From Grammothele lineata (taxonomy: Eukaryota; Basidiomycota; Agaricomycetes; Polyporales; Polyporaceae): a stretch of DNA of 64,000 nt. The notes under the pieces were generated by a model, which saw nothing but the letters and a program-made list of their open reading frames with translations, had not been told where the DNA came from and made no database searches. The stretch covers positions 124,001 to 188,000 of the forward strand of contig NDFF03000045.1 in the NCBI GenBank assembly GCA_002150815.3, in the 5' to 3' direction. The position numbers were made by a program, and so were the translations under genes. Positions within the stretch are counted from its first letter, which is position 1; the number at the start of each line of letters is the position of its first letter. Below, in pieces: positions 1-8,800 of the stretch.

Positions 1-799
1 AACAGGTCGACTCGGTGTCCTCCATGACGTCTCCAGCATCTGGTATGGCCTCCGGCGGACCGGGTTCCATGATCGAGCGGGAACCGAGTATGACTTCTGA
101 AACTTCGATTGGGGGCGGGACAGGGTCCATCCCGGGAGCGGCGGGAGTCGCTTGGTCTTGTGCTATGGTCGGTTGCGCCGGAGGACGCGTCGCAGCAGTA
201 ATCCTTTCTTGCATCTTTGCGATGTCTGCTGAACGCAAATCTTGCATACGGACATACTCGGGTGGGAGAAGCCCATAATACAACAATTGCGAAGGCCGGG
301 AATGGACGGTCGACGTTTGCTCACCTGTGCTGGGAGCTTCGCGCAGAACACCAATGTCATGCATCAATCTCACCCGGACCTTCGGCCGCACATCCATCCC
401 AGTCCATTGATAATAGCCAGGAAACGGGAAGTCCAGATCTGTTCTCAGGGCGGGTCGTCCAGAGGAGTGGTCGGTGCTGGGATGGATGGGAATGCACATA
501 TCGGAAGTAACGCCCTGGTCGGGCAGAGCGATTCGCGGGCCCTTGCCGGCTAAATACGCGGTGTAGATGGATGCCTGCGTCATACCATATATGGCCTCCA
601 TCTACATAGGAGATAAATAATGCGTTGGACAGTTTCTGTAGGCGAATAGAGGACGTACCCCGTCGAGAAACATGAGACACTTGAGGGGTTTGAGTGCTTC
701 TATCTCGGCACGAACCTCGGAACTACTCGACCCACAGAGCGTGGCCTCCGGGTCGATGGCGGCGACGACGTAGCAGGGATAGGGAAGAAGAACTGGCAT
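1..799 (-). CDS. Unrecognised protein, 3' end cut by window edge
   Basis: I do not recognise this protein. The model starts at ATG 799 (MPVLLPYPCYVV...). A 47-codon first exon (659-799) ends at GGG|GTACGT, a 57 bp intron ends in TATGTAG, and a second exon runs open to the window edge at base 1. The downstream part has many Pro and Met residues and reads MEAIYGMTQ, then a stretch around YYQWTGMDVRPK and a Pro-rich segment. It has no signal peptide, membrane segment or catalytic motif I can name. A TATA box 52 bp upstream of the ATG supports this start. A GGTGAGCAAACG inside exon 2 resembles a donor but the frame stays open, so I kept it exonic. The last exon(s) lie outside the window. Confidence 0.5.
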
Positions 800-850
800 C
801 GCTGCTGGGTAGTGAAAGGGGGATGGCGGTGGTCCCGATACATTGGGGAA

Positions 851-860
851 GGATTTTATA
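851..860 (-). promoter_or_regulatory. TATA box of the partial gene at 1-799
   Basis: The minus strand reads TATAAAATCC here, 52 bp upstream of the ATG at 799. That spacing suits a short 5' leader and supports the chosen start. Confidence 0.5.
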
Positions 861-1375
861 GGTCTTCCCAAAGATGTGAACAATCGCCATTTATTGTGAG
901 AACAGTGGAGAGAGACAAAGCAAGCTGTACTAATTTCGACCAGCGGCGGAGTCCGGACTCCGATCCGTCGCTTCGCCAGAGGGCAGGAGTCACGTGCACC
1001 GGATCGCTTCTCCGGATCGGGATACCGGCTGGCGGCGCTACCAGACTGGGACGACAATGGCGTCAGTAGTAAGTACTTTCGAAGCCACCGTCACTTGCTC
1101 CCCACATCGATTTCATAAACAGCGTTTCTCGGAAATCTGTTTCGAACAATGACCACCCGGGTAAATAACAGTCCATGTACCCGCACGCTCGAAATCCTCC
1201 CAGACAATGGGAGCAACGTTCACATCGCGGAGGTACCACTGCTGGAGTCAAGGGCAGCCCTCGCCGGTCCAGTTGTCTCATGACAATTAACATCTACACG
1301 CCGCCGCCGCGGAAGTCACGGCTCGTCATGAGCAATGATTGCTTTTCAGAGACTTTTTAGGTACTCATAAAGCCC

Positions 1376-1382
1376 TATATAA
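1376..1382 (+). promoter_or_regulatory. TATA box of the intronless gene at 1499
   Basis: TATATAA lies 117 bp upstream of ATG 1499 and only 15 bp upstream of the in-frame ATG-like GTG at 1397. Transcription starting about 30 bp downstream would exclude the longer frame and make 1499 the first usable start. Confidence 0.5.
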
Positions 1383-1498
1383 CATCGCAACCGCTGGTGC
1401 GGGGAGCCAACCCCGCTACGCTCTTCCTTCGCTCTCCCGCTGGTCGTCGAGGCCTTGTGTTTCTTATTCCTTCCACACTCCTTAATATTGTCCATACT

Positions 1499-2266
1499 AT
1501 GTCCACTCTAGAGCATTCTAGTCTCCAGTCAGATGCTTCAACTAATTGTACCGCTGTAGATCGCTTTGAGCTCGTCCCCGGAATGCTTTATCAGATTCGG
1601 GAATCCCTGCGCAGCCCCGCAGAAAGAATTATTCTCGATAGCCACGGAATAGAAGAATCTCCTCCTCTTATGCGACAATGTGCTAACGAACTCAAACAGA
1701 TTCGCCACGAAGGTTCTCCCATAGGAAAGACACGTCCCTGCGTGGTGCTCCACGCTAATCTCGGTGAAGCCCCGTTTGTTTGTTTGTTTGGAACTTTTGA
1801 AAAAATCGAGAATTTCTCGTCTCTTCCTGTTCTTTACCAGCATTTTGCGGTTTCGGTATTTCCGAACTGTCAAGAGGCCCATCGAGGTATCGTTCAAGTG
1901 ACCCCTCCACTAAAGAAGACATCACAATACGTCGTCGCTTTTCCGTTTGCGACCCAGAGACGGATTGTAGGGCCATGGCGTACGGGCAAGAAAACTCACA
2001 GACTTACGGACGAGAGCTTTTCGTGGCTCAAAGAGGAGTGCGCCTCACGACTGAAGTTGTGGCAGCAGCGGTGCGATGCAAATCATTCCTTCTTGTTGCG
2101 ATGTGCGGCCGAGTATCGAGTGCGTCCGTTCACATTTCTTGTCCGATTTCTCAGATTTCTTACACACGAGTCAAATCTTCCCCTCACAGCTTACCTTGGC
2201 CTTAATCAAGAAATCTCGCTCTCGGACGGCAAGTCCCGATTCCCCTCGGAATCGTCAGCTCCTTGA
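1499..2266 (+). CDS. Intronless orphan protein, 255 aa
   Basis: Unrecognised single-exon gene, unusual here because neighbours have many introns. The protein starts MSTLEHSSLQ. It has a core of alternating hydrophobic strands (PGMLYQIRE near residues 27-35, GKTRPCVVLHANLG near 75, SVFPN, SQYVVAFPFATQRRIVGPW near 145-165), then a basic helical segment (WLKEECASRLKLWQQR) and a C-terminal FLVRFLRFLTHE stretch. There is no signal peptide. The pattern G-x-x-Y, then R-P-C-V-V-L, then paired strands ending in a basic loop, loosely recalls the small beta-barrel of the PemK/MazF superfamily. That is a fold guess only; no sequence comparison was possible. Codon use is less GC-rich than the flanking genes, so a recently acquired or lineage-specific gene is possible. 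Confidence 0.5.
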   Translation: MSTLEHSSLQSDASTNCTAVDRFELVPGMLYQIRESLRSPAERIILDSHGIEESPPLMRQCANELKQIRHEGSPIGKTRPCVVLHANLGEAPFVCLFGTFEKIENFSSLPVLYQHFAVSVFPNCQEAHRGIVQVTPPLKKTSQYVVAFPFATQRRIVGPWRTGKKTHRLTDESFSWLKEECASRLKLWQQRCDANHSFLLRCAAEYRVRPFTFLVRFLRFLTHESNLPLTAYLGLNQEISLSDGKSRFPSESSAP

Positions 2267-3241
2267 AGGCCCTACCCCCCGCGGGGGCCGCAGATCAGGT
2301 GGAAGGCCTGCCAGACGTTGAGGCATATTGTTCGATTTCCAGCGATGCACGTATGCTGGTCGCGATGCCTTCCCCGGAGATTGGATTCTCATGTTATGTG
2401 GTTTCGTTATGCTCACTGTATCGATATGCACCCTGTTGTAGAGATAGTATGTTTGCTTCTACTATGTATCACCACGCTGGTCATCACGGGCTGGCCGCTT
2501 TCAAGTTGAACTTTCTGAGACGGAGCACACTTACGGTGTTATAGACTGAAATGCATAGTTAAAGATATACGAGACACGCTAAGGCCGTAGCTATAGGAAT
2601 TCTGGGACGTTCAGCAAAGTTGGAAATGCAGGTTGAGCTGCATATGAGAGCATCATCCTATCGTACATGGACGTCACGGTAACAAGAAGTAGGATCGAGA
2701 ACGGATAAATACTTGAAACACGGAGGCATTTGCTAGTGGTAGGTTGAACTACCATCCGGCGGATCGCTGTGTTGACGACAGCGTGTGGAGAGAACGTGGG
2801 TGAGGCCACGAAGGAATCGATGCATATTCCTGCGACGTGTATGCGCAGAGTAGTAGGCTAGAAGCCGAGAGGCAGGGGTGGGATCAGCGCAGACACTATG
2901 TGTCATGCGCGGGTGCGGGGCGCGTCGCGAGCCATGTCGGACGTGTTGAGGCCGTATGCGCGGCTAAGAGAGTTTGGACGGGGCACCTGGCCGGTCCGGA
3001 CGACATGAGGAAAGTACGAGCACGCTCGATGAAGGAGGTGTGAAAAATGCCGAGTCCCATTCGTGATGGTAGTAGGTTAAGGGAGATGGTATGGCGATCT
3101 GGCGATGAGGGGTGTGTAAGACATTGAGATAGCTAACTCCAGGGGTAGTAGGAAAGGGCGCGGGGAGGGGATAACGAGTGGCGAGCTAAGAGAGCGTGTG
3201 GATGTCTTGAGCGGGTTGGTGCGTGTAACTTCCGTCGCGTC
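2267..3241. other. Gene-free stretch
   Basis: Only short frames with no recognisable domain. I see no RNA gene or repeat here before the inverted repeat that begins at 3242. Confidence 0.5.
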
Positions 3242-3590
3242 GCGTACACCACGCGGACGGTCTCCACGCGCGCAACCAGCGTCCACGACGCGCGCCCGCC
3301 GCCCCAAGCGCACCCGCTCGGGGGACCGCGCGCGGCCCCGGTCTTCGTCCCAATCTTCGTCTTCGTCAAGTCTCCGTCGTAGTCCGGGTCCTGGTCTTGA
3401 TGGTCTTCGTACTCGCACCGTTGGGCGCGCGTACACCAAAAACAGGAGGATGGATGAGAAGATCGAGTGAGAGGTAGATTGGGAGGAAGGCCGGGGCCGC
3501 GCGCAGTCCCCCGAGGAGGTGCGCTTGGGGCGGCGGGCGCGCGTCGTGGACGCCGGTCGCGCGCGTGGAGACCGTCCGCGTGGTGTGCGC
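3242..3590. repeat. Long inverted repeat, 115 bp arms
   Basis: Arm 3242-3356 is the reverse complement of arm 3476-3590 with 8 mismatches by my alignment (about 93% identity). The spacer is 119 bp. The arms are very GC-rich and include GCCCCAAGCGCACC and its complement. A transcript through it would fold into a long hairpin. Because of the symmetry both strands encode nearly the same Arg/Ser/Pro-rich peptide, so the open frames over this region are artefacts. I see no clear target-site duplication. Confidence 0.85.
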
Positions 3591-3802
3591 GCACGTCTCC
3601 GAAGTCGGCCGTGGGGGTCTAGAAAGGTCGACGTAAAGGAAGACTGTTCAGCCTTCTGAGCAGTCTTCGCGCACGCCGCCTGGTAGGCGGCTACGGTTCG
3701 AAATGGGGGTGTGTGACTGTGGAAGTAATAGGCGTAAGCGCAAGTCACAGATACGGGCACCGAGGAATATCACGTACCGGAGTTGCTGTCGTGTCTTGCA
3801 GG

Positions 3803-4693
3803 TCAATGCTGTTGATTAGTTGGGTGTTTATTCTTAATATGTTTCTTGAGGTCGTTAGATCGCGTGTAGTGACAAGGGCATTCGCCGCAATAGAATCGCC
3901 TCGCGGAAGGATCATGGGTGGAGAGATGCGCAAAACGATTATGAGAGTCTACGAGGACTCGAATGAAGATCAGCATACATATCGCATCAAGGAAGCACGC
4001 AAAGAACAACTTACCTGTGGAGCAATACGGGCATGGCCAAGGGACTCCCCGAAGCCCAGGATGGGCCTCGTGCGCTGATGGCGCGTGGTGCTGTGTTGCT
4101 CCTGTGTCAGGTTGGATAATGTCCGGAATCGTCGCATGTTCATCGCGCGGACGCTCATGAGGACTCGAAGGAGGGTCAAGTGATGGATCGTCCGCCGCAG
4201 GATAAAGTGAGCGTGGGTCGATCGTGTGTCCATCAAATGAGAGGGGAGGGCTTGACTGGGAAATGGGACTGGCAGAATTCGCAGTGAGAGATGGGCTGAA
4301 GATAGAGTCGCCAAACGAAGCAAATGAGGATGTCGGTGAGGCAGGAAAATGCTCTGCATGGTCATCGGACTGGCCGAGGGCAGAGTGAGAGGAAGGATTG
4401 TCAGGAATAGGCGGGCGAGTCCAGCCAGCGCGCTCTTTCTGAAACCTAAGAATATATAAATACGCATCGACCATGTCGTCGGGCCAAAGATGAAAGTCCG
4501 GGGGGAAGTCGTTAGCGATATGAGGAGGAACGCCGGCGGTGTCCCCCGGCCAGCCTACGTCCAAGGTACAGTCCACGGTGGGAGAAAGTCCGGCAGTTGG
4601 AGGTCTCTTTCCTGGGAAAGTCACGTCCGGGTCCGCAGGACCCACATCGAAGGGGGCATATGTGGGATTGAACATGTTGAACATAGTGGGCAT
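3803..4693 (-). CDS. C2H2 zinc-finger protein (putative transcription regulator)
   Basis: Two exons (4015-4693 and 3803-3948) are joined across a 66 bp GTAAGT...TAG intron, giving 274 aa. The start is the first true ATG (MPTMFNMFNP); codons further upstream are not ATG. Residues 1-200 are a Pro/Ser/Asp-rich, probably disordered activation-type region. The C-terminus carries one good C2H2 finger, YCGECPCHYTRSNDLKKHIK followed by NKH, with C-x2-C-x12-H-x4-H spacing. It is preceded by a degenerate finger (PCPYC...RFAHLSTH) that is only completed after splicing. A DNA-binding regulator is a reasonable inference; no target is suggested by the context. The gene sits between two long inverted repeats. 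Confidence 0.75.
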   Translation of the reverse strand: MPTMFNMFNPTYAPFDVGPADPDVTFPGKRPPTAGLSPTVDCTLDVGWPGDTAGVPPHIANDFPPDFHLWPDDMVDAYLYILRFQKERAGWTRPPIPDNPSSHSALGQSDDHAEHFPASPTSSFASFGDSIFSPSLTANSASPISQSSPPLSFDGHTIDPRSLYPAADDPSLDPPSSPHERPRDEHATIPDIIQPDTGATQHHAPSAHEAHPGLRGVPWPCPYCSTGKLFFACFLDAICMLIFIRVLVDSHNRFAHLSTHDPSARRFYCGECPCHYTRSNDLKKHIKNKHPTNQQH

Positions 4694-4895
4694 AGAAGAG
4701 AGCTTGAAAGGATGAAGCAAGGCTGCCAGTGGTGAGGCAGAGGGTACTTACTACCTCGAAGACCCAGTCTGTGCAATGGAAGGTATAAGTACCGCAGTTG
4801 GCGAGCTATGCGGCAATAGCATCCGAAGCTTCTCTCTGCGAGGAACCGCGCCGCGCGTCCGCGTCATGCCTGTCCGATTCAATTCGCAGACCGGA

Positions 4896-5108
4896 CACGG
4901 CGGGCATTCCCGGCTTTTCCGACACAGAAAAATCGCTGAAAAGTCGAGGCCCGTGGCTACCTTTTCTCAAAATGGTCACGTGTAGGGCCCTTTCATCGTC
5001 TTTTCTTCGACTTCTCTCCTGCATGTGACCATTTTGAGGAAATGCAGCCACGAGCCTCGATTTTTCAGCGGTTTTTCTTCGTCGGAAAAGCCGGGAACGC
5101 CCGCCGTG
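4896..5108. repeat. Long inverted repeat, 87 bp arms
   Basis: Arm 4896-4982 (begins CACGGCGGGCATTCCCGG) is the reverse complement of arm 5022-5108 with about 10 mismatches, separated by a 39 bp loop. The arms are unrelated in sequence to the inverted repeat at 3242-3590. The structure is compatible with a foldback element or a hairpin RNA source. I found no terminal duplication of flanking bases. It lies about 200 bp upstream of the zinc-finger gene start. Confidence 0.85.
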
Positions 5109-6108
5109 GGAGCACCGCAGAGTCACCGCCCTTGAGCGTCTCCCAAATCCCCACGTGACTCAAAGCTTCTTGACGCCCAGAAGTGCCACACGTTCTTTCA
5201 ACTTCACCAAGATCCTCTCTGGGGCCTTTATGCAGGAACGATTGCCATAGCACTCTCATCCTCTGTACTAACACGTACAACTCATCATCACCGTGCCTGG
5301 AACAAGTTGCTAACAGTATACGGCGGCCGAAGAGTCCGACTCGGACTTGGCACTGGTCTGGACTCTGGTGCAGCTGTGAGTACTTATGCGTCTCACATAT
5401 ATATAACCGATCTCACGGGGTATACAGATGGGTAGGTCTTAACCACAGCGTGGTTTGATTGCTAGTTATTGCGTTTGTAGTCCAAGTTCCACTTCAATAC
5501 TTATTCTTTGGCTTCCATCGTTGATCGGCGCCCTCCGGTCTACCTCCGAGTCGTGAGTTCTCCTCCGACTGTTCGATTTACCATCTTCTTCCGTGTTACT
5601 ATGATCTTATCTATACGAGTTTCACAAAGCACTGGATCATGTCTGTCCTACTGACAACTCAGGTCATCATTGCTTCCGGGGGCCAGGAGCGGTCAAACGC
5701 CACCCAACATATTAACGTTCCAAATTACAGAGCGCCGCATGTTCATCTTCATCGCATCCCGCCATCAACGCGTCACAATACCTCCGGACCGGAACTTTGA
5801 CGGCACTTCGTCGGTATGCAGACGCGTCTACGCATTGGACAGGATCTTCTTTCCATCAAAGATGCATTAGATCCATGCACAGTCTGTGTGGCGCGTCAAT
5901 GCTGGCTGTTGATATCTGTGAGCACTGAGCACATGCTATGCGTCGTTGGTATCCGATGTTCTTGACACGATCCACAGTCGTATAAAGTTCTGTGGTGCCC
6001 CAATATGTCGTGCACAGACTTTCAACCCCACCGTGCAACAGGAATCCATCCTTGGGAGCCTAATTGCCCAGCGCAAAGTCTCCGAGAGCGAGCTCTCTCG
6101 CTCGCAGC
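5109..6108. other. Gene-free stretch before the first DUF6533 gene
   Basis: Short frames only, none recognisable. A TATATATAA stretch at about 5398-5406 is AT-rich but is not placed as a promoter for any gene I can support. Confidence 0.4.
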
Positions 6109-7992
6109 ATGAGTGCGCTTGACGCGTACGAACAGCTGTGAGTACGTACCGTGTTGTGTCACACAATTGCTAACTACGCGCCCTTCATCAGAGCTACCGT
6201 GAACTACTGCATAATTGCCTCGACGGGTGAGCCAATTCAAAAGTATAACCGTGCTGCGCAGTTTGACCAACCGTACATTGCTATGCATGGACTAACAGCG
6301 TTGTTGGTAGCCGATTTCGCGCTAACGTTCACAATCGAGGTTCGCCGGATATGGCAACAGCCCTTCACCGGCGCAACGGTCGTGTACCTCCTGGCCCGGT
6401 ACAGCATGCTCGTCGAGCGTGCTCTTCTCGTCTCTTTGGTGTTGGTGTACTATTCGAGCGATGAGGTATGTCACTCCCCAACGCTCATCCGCTCCGCTCT
6501 TCGATGACTAACTGCAGCGACTGCTCAGACTTGCGGAAGATTGTTGCACGCCGATGACATCCTCGCCTTCCTCAACTACCTCGCAATATCGGCATTCGCG
6601 GTACTGCGCTCGTATGCGATATGGGATCACAACTGGAAGCTGCTTCCATTTCTCATTCCCCTCGCACTGGTCAAGCCCGCTATTCTCATGGTGAGCAACA
6701 GACACACGTTCTGGCTGTGCAGCGGCTTAGTCCGTGACCAATGATCATTTCCTCAAGTACGAGGACATACAGCTCATTCCGCAGCAAACCGGGCCCCCCT
6801 TCGGATGCCTCGCCGTATGGGGAAACCTCTCAGAAGAACAGCTAGAGCAGTGAGTAGCGCCACATGTTTTGGACGTTATTGTTGACCAACCTTCGACGTA
6901 GATGTACGACGGCATTTCTCCTAATTTTCTCATATCGTCTGACGTCCTTTGGACACTTCCCACTAAACAGTTTCGACGGCAGCGAAAGCGACCACAATCG
7001 CGTGCAACATCATCCTCATCGCGTTCACATTTGTCAAAACGATAGGTGTATATCGGGAATCGGTGTTGTATGGCCTGCATACCCCACTGACGACGTTCCT
7101 TCTCCTCGATGGTGAGCTCCGAACAGCAGTTTTAACGTGTGATGACTATATTCTGACATTTCGTCACTTCAGGCAACGCATACACCGCGTGAGCGTGCGC
7201 TGCCTGGTAAAATCAACAAGCTCAACAAGCTCATGTACCTCTTCAGAATTGTCCTCTCCATCCAAATCGTAACCGTCGTTACCGCGAATATTCCCGACGA
7301 GTCGGCAAGCCCTTCTATCCTTAGCACGGGCGTTCAGACACTGACCCTGGGAACAGTGCATGACAATCTGGCTCGCGTGGCCTTACTTCGAGCAGGTGTA
7401 AGAGCACTTTCGTCGCTCTTACTATTCTTTATTCCTACTGAGGAGACATCGCTGGATCAGCTTGACGTCCATCTTCATCTCACGTTTCATGCTCGACCTT
7501 CGAGGGCTCTATCTCTCTCCCAACGCGCAGGACACAGCCGATACAACTGCTCGGAGCACGTTCTCCGACGTGCGCTTCGCCAACTCGCTCGTCGTCGGGA
7601 ACCTTGGCGCTACCCTTGAGTCGCCCTGCCCCAGCGAGCGCGATCTAGAAGCTCGAGAAAGCGCGGATCACGATGAGGAAGAGATCGAAAGGAGACCGGT
7701 GTTCACGCCGGATCCGTTCCGGACGGGCCTCTTGATGGCAGGGGAGGATGTACACGCGAAACGTTCTAGTCACGACGAAGAGCAGGGGATCTTCGATGCC
7801 CAGATGCGTGGAGGATCTGCGAGGTCCGTACGCGTGTTACGCCTGCCTTGGAGACTATCTGACGGACGCGCATCCCTCAGGGAACCACCGAAACCACGAG
7901 TAAAGACGCGCTCCGAGGTTCACGGAAATGACAGTACTGGCGAGAGAATCACAAGGTTTCCTCAGGTTGTACATACGTCCTCGAGTCCATGA
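6109..7992 (+). CDS. DUF6533 multipass membrane protein (copy A)
   Basis: Member of the basidiomycete-expanded DUF6533 family, whose function is unknown. The model is 412 aa. Exons: 6109-6137, 6192-6226, 6299-6465, 6529-6690, 6758-6849, a 2-nt exon 6902-6903, 6971-7111, 7173-7188, 7247-7268, 7357-7397, 7461-7992. The N-terminal domain is seen as STALLVADFALTF...EVRRIW, then GATVVYLLARY. Hydrophobic segments follow (ILAFLNYLAISAFAVLRSYA, LLPFLIPLALVKPAILM, TTIACNIILIAFTFVKT, a segment near VLSIQI, and LTSIFISRFMLDLRGLY). The tail of about 160 residues is charged and hydrophilic. Exon sizes 35, 167, 141, 16 and 41 nt are identical in copy B at 60-62 kb. The frame closes only with the 2-nt exon. 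The donor at 7269 (GTAACC) is the least certain junction. Confidence 0.8.
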
Positions 7993-8800
7993 GCCAATAT
8001 GACACCACATACCCCTCCTGACCCCCGGGCTCGCCCGCATCCCGACCCGCACGGTGCACTAACCTCAGGCTCAGGTCCCGATCTCGAGTCCACGGCAGCA
8101 AACATAGATCGTCCAACGTACATAGCATCCCGCGCGAGGCGGACTCGGAGCCCCAAGTGCTCCGCCACCACACCTAGACACTGGCCGGAACGCCCACAAG
8201 TCCAACTTAGCACGATCACCCCTTGCCTCCGCCCGGCTCCGCTTCCTTCCCCAGATTCCAGACCGTCCGTTCCAAATTCCAACCTCTCGCATTCCCCAGC
8301 TCACGCGCGTGCACGCCGCACGGGGAGACAGCGGCCCGGACCCCGCGCGCCTACCTCCGCCCACCCGTCCTCCCCTCGGAGTCGCGCCCACATGACCCCG
8401 CGCGCGCCCCTCCCCCTCAGCCAGAAATAGGCCGAAGATCGCCCGCCCGCTCTGTGGCCCCTGCCCGCGCGTCACGCGACGCGTTGAATGACCGCGAGAG
8501 ACGGGAAGAGAGGGGGAGGCGGGGACGCGTACGTATGCTCCGGGTCGCGCGTCGGGCGGCGGAGGCCCGTATGTGCATGCGCGATGATGGGATGGGTGCG
8601 CTAACAGGGGGTATACGTTGCGGCGGCCGCGCGGGCGGGAAAGGTGGGAGGAGGTGGGAGGGGGTGCGCATGGCGAGGAGGGCACGCGTTCGACGAGAGG
8701 GGGATTATAACGGTTGGACCGCGAGAGTACAAACGAGTGGGCGACGGTTCTCTTCCTGAACTGCCGCTGCTGCTCATTCCAAGGCTCACCAAGCATCACG
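7993..8800. other. Intergenic region, xylanase upstream region
   Basis: GC-rich, with long spurious open frames on both strands. A TATA-like ATTATAAC lies about 95 bp upstream of the xylanase ATG. I can support no gene here. Confidence 0.4.

Noticed and set aside
3077..3760. Arg/Ser-rich open frames on both strands
   Set aside because: They translate the two arms of the inverted repeat and give almost the same peptide on each strand. This is symmetry, not coding evidence.
6850..6970. A nested twin intron (stwintron) instead of a 2-nt exon
   Set aside because: Removing the whole interval leaves the reading frame broken in both paralogues, so two bases must remain.
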